A stretch of 64,000 nucleotides of DNA from Chlamydomonas reinhardtii (lineage: Eukaryota > Chlorophyta > Chlorophyceae > Chlamydomonadales > Chlamydomonadaceae), in assembly GCF_000002595.2 (NCBI RefSeq), contig NC_057013.1, positions 3,804,929-3,868,928 on the forward strand, given 5' to 3'. Below the pieces are notes generated by a model. It saw nothing but the letters and a program-made list of their open reading frames with translations. It made no database searches and had not been told where the DNA came from. Each line of letters starts with the position of its first letter. The stretch's first letter is position 1. Positions 45,968 to 59,133 of the stretch are shown one piece after another. The position numbers and the translations under genes are program-made.

Positions 45968-46015
45968 CACTACACACACGCCCATCCACGTACACTCAAA
46001 TGGCCTTGGTAAGCT
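45688..46015. other. gap between palindrome 1 and the kinesin stop, with (CA)n
   Basis: The gap contains a CATTACG/CGTAATG hairpin near 45790-45808 and a (CA)n run at 45911-45979. It should be the kinesin 3' UTR, yet no TTACA signal is visible in it. Confidence 0.5.
45911..45979. repeat. (CA)n microsatellite
   Basis: Simple CA repeat in the kinesin 3' flank. Confidence 0.9.
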
Positions 46016-49000
46016 TCAGTTCGCCCCCAGCCTCTGCCGGGTCATGGCGTTCCGCTCCGCCAACAGCTGCCCCAGCACCACCGCCTCCGTGGGAAGCCCT
46101 GGGCCGCTGGAGTAGGTGCCCGTCTGCAGCGGCGGCTCACGCTCCCCAACTCCCGCACCTCCACTTCCGCCTTCGCCCTCGCCTCCCAGCGCAACTTCCT
46201 CGCCCGCTGGCTGGCTGAAGCTGAAGCTGGTGCTCAGGCCGGTCCCGGGCCGCTGCACCGCCCCCGCTGCCAAGCTGCCCCCTCCTCCGCCCCCGCCCGC
46301 GGCTTCCACCGCCATGCGGGCCGGCGCCGCGGGCAGCAGTCGCCCTGTGGTGCTCAGCCGCACGCCGCTACCCAATGCCCGACTGGCCACCGTGTGCCCC
46401 AACTCCACCAGCCTCCCGCCGGTGCCGGCGCCCGTGCCCGCAGCCAGGGCAGAGGCTGACGTGGATGGCCGGCTGTCTCCATACGTGTAGTGCTGCTGCT
46501 GGGGCGACATCGCCGCCCCAGAGTCTGTTCCCGGGCCCGTGGACGCGCTCCCGCTGCCACTCCCGCCTGCACCCATCTGAAGTACTGACCTCAGCTGCTC
46601 CACCGTGAGCGTCCGGCCGCTGCCGCCGCCAGCCGTCAGCGGCGGCCGCCCCGCTCCCGTGAACGAGCCCGGGACTGCGCCGGGCCCCGGGGCGCCCACG
46701 GCGAGTAGCACCTCACGCGGCGTAAAGGGGTTTGCGGCAGCTGACGCCGCGGCGGTAGGCAGCCGCCCAGACGCCCGCAGCACACCCGCTGAGTGGGCCC
46801 GGTTCAGCCCGCGAGGTGCGGCCGAGTGCGGAGACGCGTATGCGGGCGAGCCACGCGGCGGCATGCCTCCTGACGCGCCTGTGCCCGGCCGCCGCGGCGT
46901 CCCGCGGCCGCTTGTCGGCCCACCGGAGCGGCCCAGCAGGCCAACACCGCCGCCGCCGCCTGGTGTGTGAGGTGGCGGCGGCGGAGTCCCCCCGGGGTCC
47001 AGCAGCTGAAGCCGCTCGTGCAGCAAAGCATTCTCCCTGCACACCACGTGTCGACGTATGCATGTGTCAACACGTGTACCGTACACACTCCGGCATTCAC
47101 ATCATTACGGTATAACGCCGTCGTTGTCCTCCGTATGGGGAACCTGGTCGCCTTGCCCGTACCATTCCCGGCATCATTGCCCTTAAAATGACCGGTGGCC
47201 CACCTGCGCAGCTCCTCCAGCTCGATGAACGCCGCGGTGGAGGCCGTGTATGCCCCACCTCCACCGCCATCGTCACCACCACCGCTGCCTGTGCCGCCGC
47301 CACCCAGTATGTTGATGCCGCCTCCGGCGCCGGCCCCTGTTGCTCCCACCAGTGACTCCAGCAGCGCCAGCCGGTCCCGCAGCCGCACGTCCTCCGCCTG
47401 CAGCCACGCCGCAGTGCAAGACACAGAAGCGCACAAAGCGTCATTGTCTCGATTGCGCCCATCCCATGTTCCATGTTTTACACATGCCGCATGGTAGCGG
47501 GAGCAGTGACCCCACAACAAATCCCACCGCAAGGTCCCCAGTCTCTGACGACACTTTAGGCATGCCCACGCCCAAGGCGCACGCACGGCCAGACACAATA
47601 CCCCTCGAAAACCCCCCTTTGCTGCCTCAAAACACAGACGTGTACTCGCCTGCAGCGACTCGTGCTCCGCCCGTAGCGCCTCCAGCGCCGAGGAGGTGCG
47701 CGCGTAGGCGGCCCGCAGGCCTGCCAGTGCGGCGGCGGAGGACACAGCCACGCGGCTGGCCTCGATCACGGAGCGGACCAGTGCCTGGACGTGGTGCGCC
47801 ACGTGGACAGCAACACGTTGTGCGTTGGTAAAGCACATGGGTAAAGGATCGACACCGCGCATGCCAACGCGCAAGGAAACCGCGGCCCTATGGAGGCACA
47901 CTAAGATGTGAGGGGTGACCGGTGAGGCGCATGCTACACAGGCTGATGAGACAGTGTTGTGCGCGCGGCACTTCATTGCATGGAGCGCCTGCTTCCAATT
48001 TGAGCATAACCCCAGACGGTATCCAGGGCCGGTATATGCCCGCGCACCTCAACGTCCGACGTCCGCAGCCGCTTAGCCACCGCCTCCTCGTCCTCGTCCG
48101 CTGCCGCCAGGCCGCCCACAGCTCCAACCGCCCCTCTGCCTTGGCCCGACACGCCGCCTTTGCCCGGCGCGGCGCTGGCCCCCGCGCCACGCGCTCCGCC
48201 TCCTCCACCTCCTCCAGATGCTGCCGCTGCTGTTGCTCCTGCAATCCGTGGCGCAGTGTCGGGCACAGCTGCTGCGTCTGCCCCCGTGCCTACTCCCGCC
48301 CCCGCCCCCGCCGCCTCCAGCTGCTGGCGCAGGAACGTAACCTCCTCCCGCAGCTCCCGAATGAGGCGGCTGCGCGGGTCCTCGTTCACAGCCACCTGCG
48401 CAAGGCGGCCACAAGGGAAACAGAGCCAGGGTGTGGGTGGAGCGCTGGCACGCGGGTTTGGCTTGCATGCCCAGGCAGGCAGGTTGCTGCCGTCGGGCCA
48501 GTCCAGCAGTCCCTTCCGCAGCCCATCACGGCTGTAGCTACGCCTGCCAAACCAACAACCGTTCTGGGGCCCATCTGCACCCGATTTCCATCCCGCCACC
48601 CCACCTACTCCGCACCTGGTTGGTAATCTTCCTCGCCCGCGCGGCGTAGTCCAGGGTGCTGGCGTTTTCCTCGTAGAAGCGGTCGGCGGGGCTAAGGCAC
48701 GCCAGCATCAGCGTCCAGCTGTTGCCACCCAGCGAGTGCTTCAACAGACACGTCAGCTTGGAGTCGCGGTAGGGGATGTGCGGGGGAGCGGTCCGGGCTT
48801 GCGGGGCCGCCGGCTGCGCAGGCGCGCCCTCAGCGGAGGCAGTGCTGGAGGCCGCGGTGACTTGTGCCGCTGCTGCGGACGCGGCTGCGTCAGTGAGCGC
48901 GGTGATGACCTGCAGCGCGATGGAGTACCAGCGGCACACTCGGAGTCATTGTAACTTGCCAAGCTTGACTCCTTGGGGCTACGCATCGTTCAGCCCATTC

Positions 49001-51375
49001 CGGGGCACCGAAGACGCTTCGGAGGCCTCGCAAAAGAAGGCGCGCATCCCCAAATACGGTACGGTACGGTACGCACGCGCGCACCTGGCGCAACGTGAAC
49101 AGGGACTTGTTGATGGCCACGCTCTCGTCTCGCAGGGCGCCTGCGCGTGATGGCCAGAGCAGGTGCACGCGTACATGTGACCACCGCCAACACTGCCGCC
49201 TCCATACGGTACACCAACTGCCCACCATCATCCACGGGCCGCCGCTGGGCGCAGGCGGCACCTACACATCCCGCTCCACAAACAACGCTCCCCAAACTTT
49301 CCGTTCCCAAGTAACGGCCACTTCCTCCTCCCGCTCTCACCCTCTGTGGCGCCCGTGTGAGCGGCCCGCTCGCTGCCGGCCAGGTCCACGAGTGTGAGGC
49401 GCGAGCTGGTGAGCTCCAGGCGGGAGGCGGCGGGGCTGGAGCTCACGTGCAGTGTGAACAGGCAGTGGGAGCGGCTGGAGGCGGCGTTGAGGCGGTGGGA
49501 GGACATGACCTGGGACGGGCAATTGATTGGTTGGATGGGCGGGTGGGTGTGGGCACGGTGGGTGGGTGGGTGGCGGACACATGCACAGGAGGATGTGGTG
49601 GCAGCGGATGTGGCTCCATGGCGTGGAGCGGCTCCAGGCATGACTAGCTTGGGAAACGGCGAAGGGCAGGGGCAAGCGATCGCTAACCCGGGCTCCCTTT
49701 GACGTTTGCCAGCGGCGGCCGCTCACCTTGTTCGCCACGCCCGTCTGAAAGGCCGCCATAGCCTCCTCCGCAGTCTCCACCTCGGGCTGTGGGCCGGCAG
49801 GGGCGGGCTGTCAGGTTCAACCCGCTAAGGGTACCACGGCAACAATGCCAGCACGGCAACCTGTACCCAGAATGCCGCGGTCCCTCCTAACCGCTCCACA
49901 CTCGCCGCCGCGCCCGCTGCCCCATCCCTAAGACACAATCCCCCCAGCCCCCCCGCCCCACCATGAACAGGTTCTCCAGGTAGAACTCCTCCGCCTTGGA
50001 CCAGCGCAGCTTCAGCGGCCCGCCCACACCTGCAGCACCTGCCCCCGCCCCTCCAGCGAGGCCCCGCTGCTGCTGCTGCCCCGGCGTGAGACTGGCCGGG
50101 TTGAGCAGGTCGTACACCTGCTCCCGGTAGATCTGCACGAACGAACACCTGGGCAAGCAGAGGCGCAGTGCACGAGTCACCATTCGTACATCACTCATTG
50201 TCACTATCAGCATCAGCATCTGCAGCTGATCGCGGCAATTGTACGCTACAAAGCACATCGCGCTAACACGCACAGTCGCCCTTTCGACCGTTGCACCCCA
50301 TCCACGCTGTCGCCGATGCTAAGGCAACCGACTCCACCCCTCTTCCTGGAACCCTCCCACCCCAACGCCCTCGTGGCGCCCGCGGCCTCACTTGATGGTG
50401 TAGTGCCTGTCGCGGCTCTTGTGCATCGCCGCAAACAGGTCCCGCACCGCGCGCGGGATGATGCCCAGCTGCGCCACAGGCGTCGAGGAGAAGTCCGCAT
50501 GCGGCACGCTGCGCGCAGCGCCGGCCTTGCCGGCGGGGCTTCCCGCCGCTCCAGCCCCAGACGCAGCCCCAGCCCCAGACGCTCCGACGTAGCGGTAGCC
50601 CTCCATCGTGTACGTCTTTCCCGACCCTGAGGGTGGCGTAGGGACACCCGTGCGGCTTCAGTGCTGCGCACCACGGCAGCCCGCCGCGGCCCCACTGATT
50701 GCCGGCGCCGTGCTTTGCGGGGGCTCCCGGACACCGGACCGATTCAGGAGATCGGCACGTGTGCACGTGCACGACACCTCGGGCGACGCACCGGTCTGGC
50801 CGTATGCGAACACTGTTGCGTGGAAGCCCGCGGCCGCGGCCGCCACCATCTCCGGCACACCTGCCCGCACGTACAGGTCATCCTGCCCGCACAAAGTATG
50901 ACAGCAGGAGTGTCACGCCAGCATGGCCGGGCAGGAGTTTTATGTACAGCGTCGCGAGATTCGCGGTTGTTGTTTGCGCACCGTATGAGTCACCGAGGGA
51001 CGGGGCATGCAAGGACAAACACACCCGCTTGCATGCTGCATGTTCATTCCGCTCGTGTGTGTGTCACGCCACCCGGCTGTTTTCTTGCCTCACATGCCCG
51101 GGCGTGCGGTGCCACTACCCTGCGTGCGTGGCCCATCGCCCAAGTACCTTGGCCCCGCCCCCTCCACTCCCCTGGCGCACCTGGAGCACATCTGGCCCGA
51201 ACACCGAGTCGAAGGCGTAGCGCCGTCCCCCACGGCGGTCGCTGCTGCTGGACAAGACGACTCCATTCGAACGGTCTAGTTGCAATAGTTCAGTACCAGT
51301 ACTGACACCGTCGCTTGGCAGAAGCGGGCGGACACGCACGGCCACGCGTATGGACCTGGCCGCGCCCTGGTCCAT
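46016..51375 (-). CDS. kinesin with N-terminal motor domain
   Basis: Kinesins are microtubule ATPase motors. Translation starts at 51375 ([17 protein letters not shown], then [12 protein letters not shown]). Motor motifs come in order: [11 protein letters not shown] spliced to [10 protein letters not shown] (P-loop), [15 protein letters not shown], the switch I region NAASSRSH, switch [49 protein letters not shown] and [17 protein letters not shown]. The neck reads [20 protein letters not shown], which is the style of several ciliary and plant N-kinesins. Short heptad stretches follow ([28 protein letters not shown]), then a Gly/Ser/Pro-rich tail ending [21 protein letters not shown] minus nothing further. 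The motor holds Gly/Ala-rich insertions after the P-loop and before IPYRDSKL. I cannot assign the subfamily. The stop is at 46016-46018, only 330 bp from palindrome 1. Confidence 0.9.
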
Positions 51376-51812
51376 GTCAATGTCATTATTTAAAATAACT
51401 CATGCAGACCAGTAGATACTAAATGTCACTTAAGAGGGGCAACACAGAATGCTGCGAGAGCTGTCTTTGAAGCCCTTGGAAATCTTAACATAGCTCTGAT
51501 GCGTTATTGTGAGCATACGTGCTGTATATAGCATGGCAGCTAAGATTGCTTGATTACTCCATTTCGCAATCGGGGTGGTTTCAAGGAGCAATTCTGTTTC
51601 ACAATCTGAACTGTGCACGCGCTGGCACAACTCAGTGTTAGGGCCGTAGGTGCAGGACACTTGCCAAGAGCACCGCACGGTCCTGTAGGCGTCGCTAAGT
51701 CGCATGACACGACTGCACTTGCTTCACTCTTTGCAAGGCTTGGGCAGGCTTCAGGATTCACTTCTGGCTTCATGGCACGCACAAATGAGATTCATAAATA
51801 GCGTCTGAGACT
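51376..51812. promoter_or_regulatory. shared divergent promoter of the kinesin and GH63 genes
   Basis: A 437-bp AT-richer gap between opposed start codons. No defined element was recognised. Confidence 0.5.
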
Positions 51813-54800
51813 ATGCCGGGAGGCATGGGCGGAGGCGGAGCCTCACATCGCACTGCTGTTCTGTCGCCTCGACCAAAGCAACATGGCCGCTCGTCGCTGG
51901 GGTCAATACCTTCATCACCAAGCCTTGGGCGCCAGCGCTCCGGGCGGTACCCGCACCTGCAGCTCCAACTGCTCACCCTCACCCTGTGCGTGCTTGGGCT
52001 AGCGCAGATGTGGGGCGTGGGGCCCAACATCGGCCGTGCGCTGCAGAGAGCCGCGCGCGGGGCCTCCCATGTGCCAGCCCCAGATGCCCACGGCATCATC
52101 GCGCCAGGTAGCGGCACGGGCACGGGCTTGGACGCTGCAGCCAGCGGCGCAGGGCGCAGCGCAAGCGCTGTTGCTAGCGTCAACAACCCTAGCAGTGCGC
52201 GGACGGCGAACGAGGGAGGAGTTGCAGCTCGGATGCAGGCCGGGGCTGCATGGGGCCTGGCCGCGGTGGCGGCGGGGCCAGACGGCAGCGCGGCCTATAA
52301 CCCGGACGAGTGGCCGCGTGTGTATGGCGGGCAGGCGGAGCCGCACTCGCGCATCCTGAAGCGCTGCTCAGGTACGGGCTGCAGACGGGGCTGTTGTCAC
52401 CATTCCCATAAAGAGGGGAGGGTGGACTTGACACGCGGCCTTAAAGTTGTTGTGCGCTGCGCTCACGCGGTCGCGAACGGGGCGGACGGGCTGGGCGGCA
52501 AAGCGAATGTGTGGGGGAGATGGGCGCACGCCGGCGATGGGAGATTGACGCTGCAAAGCCTGCGGCTACCCAGGCGACGACGATCCACTCCCGAGGCCGA
52601 CCTTGACTGAACATTGCCCGCACACACCATCTCTGTTCCATGCACGTAGGCAGCCTGTTTGCGCCGCCCCTGGGCCCGGGCGCCCGGCCCGCCGAGGGCC
52701 TGGTGGGCATGTGGCTGCCCGAGCGCTTCAACCTGGCCCTGTGCGACCCCCGCACCGGCCAGCAGGCGCTGCTGCTGCTACAGCCTGCCCTGCTACAACC
52801 GGCAGGTAACAGCAGCGGCAGTAGCGGTGGAGGCGAGGGCGAAGAGGCACGCCGCTCCGGGCGCCGACTGGCAGCGGCAGCTGGTGTCGAGGACGGTGTA
52901 GGCGGAAGCGGCGGGAGCCAGAGCAGCCGCAGCGGGGCGAAGCCGACCCAACGGCAGCTGCTGTCAGATTTAGTGTCACTGCGAAAGGGGCAACAGGAGG
53001 GGCATGGAAATGCCACTGCCGGTGGAGATAGCGAGGACTCCCTGAGCAGCCAGGGGCGCCGTTTTGCGTATGCACACGCCGCCGGGGAGGACGCGACGGT
53101 GGCGGAGGGCCCGAGCGCAGCCACGGGGGCGGCCTCCGGGACTGCCGAGGACAGCGATAGCAGCGAGGAAGAACACCATACGCACAAAAAGAAGAAAAAG
53201 AAGAAGCACAAGCATCACAAGCACAAGCACCACAAGCATCACGCGGAGGAGGTGGACGAAGGCGCTGAGGCGGCAGGCAGCAGCGATGCAACAGCGGCAG
53301 AGCGCATGCGCGGCGCAGGCCTGGGCGGGCACTTGAGCGCTCTAGAGGCCACGGCGACGGCTGTGGCCGCGGCTGCCACAGCCACTGCGGCGGCGGCTGG
53401 CGGTGGCGGCGGCGCTGTGGGGGAGGCGGTGGACCCGGCCACGCTGTCCATAGAGCTGGCCACGTCCCGGGCGCTCGTGGTGGAGGGAGGTGAGCACTGG
53501 GCAGTGGGCCAAGTGTGCGGGGTCGTGTGCTCGCATGCGCTGAGGTAGCCAGGTTGAGGGCTGGCCGCAAACCGGCCGTACCTGGCGCCGCCGCCGCAGG
53601 TGCTCTGGTATGGGAGATACAAATGCTGCGAGTGCAAGCGGTCCTCGATTTAGTTTGTTACCGGTGGTGTGCCCCTGTGTCGTTATAACCATGTAACATA
53701 CGTACAGGCTCCATCCGCATTGCCTGGACGGACGGCGACAGCGATGGCGAGGCCGGCAAGCCGCTGCTGCTGGCGGAGGGCGTGTGGGCGCGGCTGCCGC
53801 AGGGAGTGCGCTGCCCGCAGGTGAGCACTGTCGCAAGCAGCAACATGAGCAGCGGGCGGGGCGGGCCGGGCAGCCGCAACGCCGCCATGGCCATATTCCG
53901 ATAACGTGAGGTGGCATGGTTTGTGCTCACTGAAGAACCAGTACTCAACTTTTGCGTAGGATGACATAGCATGTTGGATTCAACTCGGTAATGGACATGT
54001 GTTGTGCCTGCGCAGGTGCCGTACGCGATGTGCCAGTGTGTGGGCGGGGCCGCTGGGAGGGCCACGGGGTCGGCACGCGGCTGCGGCATGGTGTGGCGCG
54101 CCGGCGCTGAGCCGCTGGCTGGCGGCGGCCAGGAGGCGGAGGGCGGCGAGGTGGTGGCGGTGCTGGAGGTGGAGAGGCGGGTGCCGCTGAGCGGGCCGGC
54201 GCTGGTGCTGGCGGCACACGGGGACCGGGCGGTGGTGGCGCTGCTGGTGCCGGGGGACGACGTGGCGGTGGGTGCGGGGTGACGGGCTCCGAGGGTTTGG
54301 AGCGGCGGGAGTTGAGGCGCGAGCACCTGGGGCCAGCAGGGGGCAGGGCACCATGTTGCTAGGTGGAGGCTGGCACGTGGGGCTTGCAGTGTGATGCGGA
54401 GGGGTGGGCACATGTTGTCGTAAATGCACATGCACATGCTCCTGCAGGCCATTGCACGGCGTGCGGCTGTGATGGTGCGCTCCGGCGCCGCCTTCACGCG
54501 GCAGCTGGAGGCGGCGGTGGGGGCAGCCTACGCCGCACTGAGGCCCGTGCCGCGGGCCATCGGCCTGCCGCCCGGCGCGCCGCCGGAGGACAAGCGGTGA
54601 GCTGGGGGAGGCTGCGGGGTTTTCCTGCTTCAGGCCAGCCTGCACTGTCGATCTGCGTGTTTGTTACTCCTGCGCGGTGGCTGGTGCCTACCCATGGCTT
54701 GTCAGTGGCTTCCACACACCTCATATACGCGTGTGTGCACTGCTGACCCGATGCACTGCCACACAAAATTCGCCATTCAGTCTGGCCCGCAAGCTGTACG

Positions 54801-56620
54801 ACATCATGTCCTTCAACACCGCGCCCAGCTGGTCCACGCCCGACCGCACCCCGCACGCCTGGAAGTGGCTGTGGGACAGCTGCTTCCACGCCATGGTACG
54901 CGTGCAGCGGGGCGTCCTGTCTTGTTATGTTGTGTTGAACTCAAAGCACGGTGCTGGTAGCAGGTTACCTACAATCGGTTGCCCGTGGGGCCCTTGTACA
55001 TCTGTATTTGTGTCTGTGCGTGTGCGAGTGTGCTTGTGTGGTTGACTAGACGGGGGGCGCGCTCGCGACTGTCTCACTTAAGTTGCTGCCAGCCGTGCTG
55101 CGCCACCCACCCCACCCCACCCCACCCAACCCCACCACCAGGGCATGAATCTGATCAATCACACCGCAGCCTGGGAGCAGCTCAAGGTGAGGGGCGTGGC
55201 ATTGGACACGCATGCCCGTATGCGCCCTCCTCGCCAGGAACGAGAGGCAGCCGTGTGTGCTGGTGACTGACTGGTTAGCTGCCTGGCAGGCTGGCAGACT
55301 GGCTGACTGGCTGGTCAATTTACTCGAATGGTTGTCATGCCACCACACAGGGCCTGTTGGAGTGCCAGCAGGGCGACGGCTTCATTCCGCATATGTGTGG
55401 TGACGGCCCGGCCGCTGGCAAGCCGGGCAGCAGCACTGCCGGTGGCGGTGTCAGCAGTGGCACGCAGCCACAGCCGCCGCAGCAGCAGAAGGACGCTCCG
55501 TCCAGCTCGCTCACCCAGCCGCCGCTGCTGGCCTGGGCGGTGTGGGACAACTACTTGTTCAGTCGGGACAAGGCCCGGCTGGAGTGGGCGCTGCCACGAC
55601 TGGTCAAGTGAGTACCGGCTTGCGCACGTGGTATCAGTACGACCTGTCGTAAACGGTCGTTGGTCAACTGATGTGATTACCTCGTAAGCTCATATGAGGG
55701 ACGCGGCGGCCGGTGCCGCAAAGTGTACTTCGTATCATGCTCTTCCTTCCTCCCACCTGCCAGGCTACTCAACTGGCTGGCTGCTCACCGCTCCCGCGAC
55801 AAGGGCCTTACCTACTTCTACGTGCACGGCTTTGAGAGCGGCATGGATAACAGCCCGCGATTTGATAGCCGCGGACTGGGGCTGGGCAGCTTCCTGGTGG
55901 GTGCGGGGTGACCCTTTCGCCATTCTCATTACTGAATCAGGGACACGAGAACGCGTGGCATGGAAAATAAGGCCACAGTAGCGATGGGCGTGTGTGTATC
56001 AACGTGGAGAACGGGAAAAGGGGATTGGCGCAAGCCGCTGAGGCATACAGGAATGCACTGGTGACGATTTGGGCAGCTGCGTAAAGCTGTCATCCATGGG
56101 CTAAGCCCGTCTCGCCATGTCTTAACCCTTGGTCTCGTGCAGGGCACACTGGCGAGGGCAGTTAGCAAAGATGCCAAGGTGCGTGATGCGGAAGATCCTC
56201 CCCGGCGCTTACGTACACAAGTCAGGGGCAAAGCCATGATGCCGTACTTGCTTTGCTTGAAACAGAACCAGTCGACGTTAGCTTTGCCCTCGTTACCGCA
56301 ACTCCACACGGCATCCGGCGATCCTCACGCGCGCGCACATGCAATCGCCCATTCGCACGCCGCCGCAGGTGGGCACGTGCGCTGTGTGCACGCCGCACAT
56401 GGTGTCGGTGGACCTGACGGCGCTGGTGGCCCGGGAGATGGCGCACGTTGCACGAATGTACGGCGTGCTCAAGCAGCACCAGGTGGGGCCGGGGGGCTAG
56501 GGCAGGTCCTGTGGCCCTGCGTGTCAGAGGCAAGGGGAAGGGGCCTGCCGCCTCATCGGCTCTGCAGTTGCTGGCCCTCCGGCAGGCACGCCTTTTCATC
56601 GCGCTCTCTCTCTAGCTCTG

Positions 56621-56674
<54 letters not shown>

Positions 56675-58477
56675 CACACATGCACACACACATGCATACC
56701 GTAATAAGAAGCTGTCATTCCTTCCCACCTTGGGCGGGCATTCAACCCCACCTCCCCACCTCCCCACCCCTCACCCTGTGTCCTGTCCTGTCCTGTCCTG
56801 TCCTGTCCTCTTCAGGACCAGGACCACTGGCTGGACCGCAGCCGGGTGGTGCTGGCGGCGCTGGCGGCCAGCTGCTGGAGCCCCGACACCCGCATGTTCG
56901 GAGACCTGGTCATGTCGGGAGGAGTGCTCGGAGGACTGCTCAGCACCACTGGCAGCAGCAGCAGCGGCAGTAGCTTGGGCGGTGTCGGCAGTAGCAGCAA
57001 CGGCAGCAGCGCGGCCGGCGCGATGACGGCGGAGGTGCTGTGGGCGCAGTTGGAGAAGAGCCGGCCTCGCGGCCACGTGAGCGAGCTGGTGACGGTGGCG
57101 GGGCTGGTGCCGCTGTTGGGGGGGCGGCTGCCGCGGCCCTTCCTGGAGGGACTGCTGCAGCACCTGCAGGTGAGGGGCTGTAGGGGGAGGCAGCTGAAAG
57201 GGCGGCAATCAAGCCTTGAATGCAGGAAGGCGCGAGACGTTCAGCCGCTCAGGGCAGGGCGTGGGATGTGGAAGGTGGGAGGGTTTTGGGTACATGGGGA
57301 GCATAAGGACAGGAGGGCGTTAAGGGCCATGTAAACTAAAGTGAGGCGATCGGGGCAGGGGCAGGGGCAGATGCAGCTGGGTCAGGGTAGCCTGACTCCT
57401 CTGTCCACACCACGCCGGCGCATCATCCCGCCCCCCTTCCCCCGCCGCCTCCTCCTCCTCCTGCAGGACCCGACCTCCTTCGCCACGCGCGTGCCGCTGC
57501 CCAGTGTGGCGCTGTCCTCGCAGCAGCCCGCGTCGGCTCAGGGCGCCGGCGGCGGCGACATGTGGCGCGGCCCCATGTGGATAAACATGAACTACCTGGT
57601 GGCGGTGGGCCTGCGGGAGCAGGTGGCGGCGCCGGCGGCGGGCGGCGCGGGCGGCGGCTGCGGGGCGCTGTGTGCGGAGCTGGCGGACTGCATCATGAAC
57701 CGGTGGGTGCAGTCTTGTTGGCGGTAGGAGGAGAGTGAAGAGCTTGCTTGGATGCACCGCTGTGTCCAGACAGGGCACGGATTGCAGTACAGGTTGCTCA
57801 TAGCCGTGCTGTACCCCACTCCGGTATGCTGCAGGACCATCTCCGAGGTACGCCGCTGGTACGATGGCGACGTGCCCGGTGGCGGCGACCCCAAAACCGG
57901 CGGCAGTAGCAATAGCAGCAGCAGCGGCAACGGCACGGCCGACCCGCCGGTTATTGCCACGGGCACTGTGTTTGAGTACTACGATTCAGCGGGCCTCATT
58001 CCGCCCACCCGACTGGCACGCAAGGGCGTGGCGGGCGTGGGCGGCGTGCGCGACTACCACTGGACGGCGGCGCTCACGCTGCGCATGATGGCGGAGCGGG
58101 CGGCTACCATCGCGGCGGGCGGTCCGGCCGGTGTGGTGGGGGTGGCTGCACGGGCGTCTGGAGGCGCAGGAGCAGGAGCAGGGGCAGGGTCAGGGGCAGG
58201 AGGTGGAACAGGTTTGGGGGCGGCAGGAGGCGGAGCGGTGGGCATTGGTGGTAGCGGGAGCAATCGCGGTGTGGGCAGGAGCAGCCAGGGAGCGGATGTG
58301 GTGTTGGAGGAGGCGGTGACCGAGATATTGGACGGGGAGGAGGAGGAGGAGCGGGAGCAAGGAGGCGGACTGTTTGGGCACTGGGGCTCGGGGGGCGGGA
58401 GTGGTGGGAGTGGCGGGACAGGGCGCGGTTCGCTAGCTACGTGGGTGCCGCATAAACCACTATGGGGTGAGTTCTGA
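51813..58477 (+). CDS. membrane-anchored GH63-type glycosidase
   Basis: About 14 exons give a protein of about 1,280 residues. A short basic N-terminus is followed by one hydrophobic segment at about residues 50-70 (LQLLTLTLCVLGLAQMWG), a type II signal anchor as in ER glucosidase I. A luminal linker contains a Lys/His-rich run at 53187-53240. The (alpha/alpha)6 catalytic part starts with LARKLYDIMSFNTAPSWS and HAWKWLWDSCFHAM, the W-x-W-D-x-CFH block that holds the catalytic Asp of mannosylglycerate-hydrolase and YgjK-like GH63 enzymes. Next come GMNLINHTAAWEQLKGLLE, GDGFIPHM, GFESGMDNSPRFD, RGPMWINMNYLVAVGLRE and VFEYYDSAGLIPP with YHWTAALTL. It therefore resembles MgH/YgjK-like GH63 members more than N-glycan glucosidase I; the substrate is unknown. 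TGTAA signals lie at 58594 and 58615. Confidence 0.85.
56626..56671 (+). repeat. (CA)n microsatellite in a GH63-gene intron
   Basis: An uninterrupted CA run of 46 bp. Confidence 0.9.
56781..56810 (+). repeat. (TCCTG)6 repeat next to a 3' splice site
   Basis: Six TCCTG units form the pyrimidine-rich tract just before the CAG acceptor at about 56812-56815. Confidence 0.85.
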
Positions 58478-59133
58478 ATGATCTTGATGGTGTTTGTGCC
58501 AAGTATAGCCAATACACTGGTCAGCTTCCAGAAGCATAGACTTCGTCAAGTAGGCTTGTATCATCAATGAACAAGTCCCTTGAGTCAGCGCCTTGTAAGT
58601 CGAAGCGCGTGACATGTAAAATGTGTATGTTTTTAAAGATAGGACACGAAATGTGTGTGTGTGTGTGTGTGTTCGCTCTTGTCCTGGACTTCGTGAAGTT
58701 AGGTAGGAGCTCTCGGATGACCGTCCTGGGTTTCCACTCGGCCCTGTGCGGACAACTGGGACAGCCGGCCAGAGGGCAGGGTGCGCTGCTTCAGGCAGGC
58801 GTGGCGAGGGTAAGTTTCCCCACGAATAAGTTACCCGTCCCCAGACGAAGTAGTCTGACAGAAGGGTCGGTGGTCGGCCACGGACACATGGACATGTGTG
58901 GCATGGCTGCCAGTCAAGTTGTGATTCCAGCTGAACCGAAGGTACACAATTATAGAGCTCGCCGAGAGCAGTCGGTTGACACCGACCTGGCTAAATACCA
59001 AAGGGTTTTGAAGGGGTTTTGAGGGGCTGCACGTTGGTGGGGGTCGGTCGGTCGGTCCGGAGGGGGGTTCGGGAGGTTTTGGGACATGGGGTCTGGAGGT
59101 TTCGTTCGTACCCCCCCCCCTGCCGTTCCCAGA
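58478..59133. other. 3' UTR of the GH63 gene and spacer
   Basis: TGTAA at 58594-58598 and 58615-58619 are candidate polyadenylation signals. A short GT repeat follows at about 58652-58672 and a C-run at about 59110-59120. No gene is supported. Confidence 0.45.

Noticed and set aside
56137-56973. 278-codon plus-strand frame in the GH63 gene
   Set aside because: It runs mostly through introns, including the CA repeat; the spliced exons in other frames carry the GH63 motifs.
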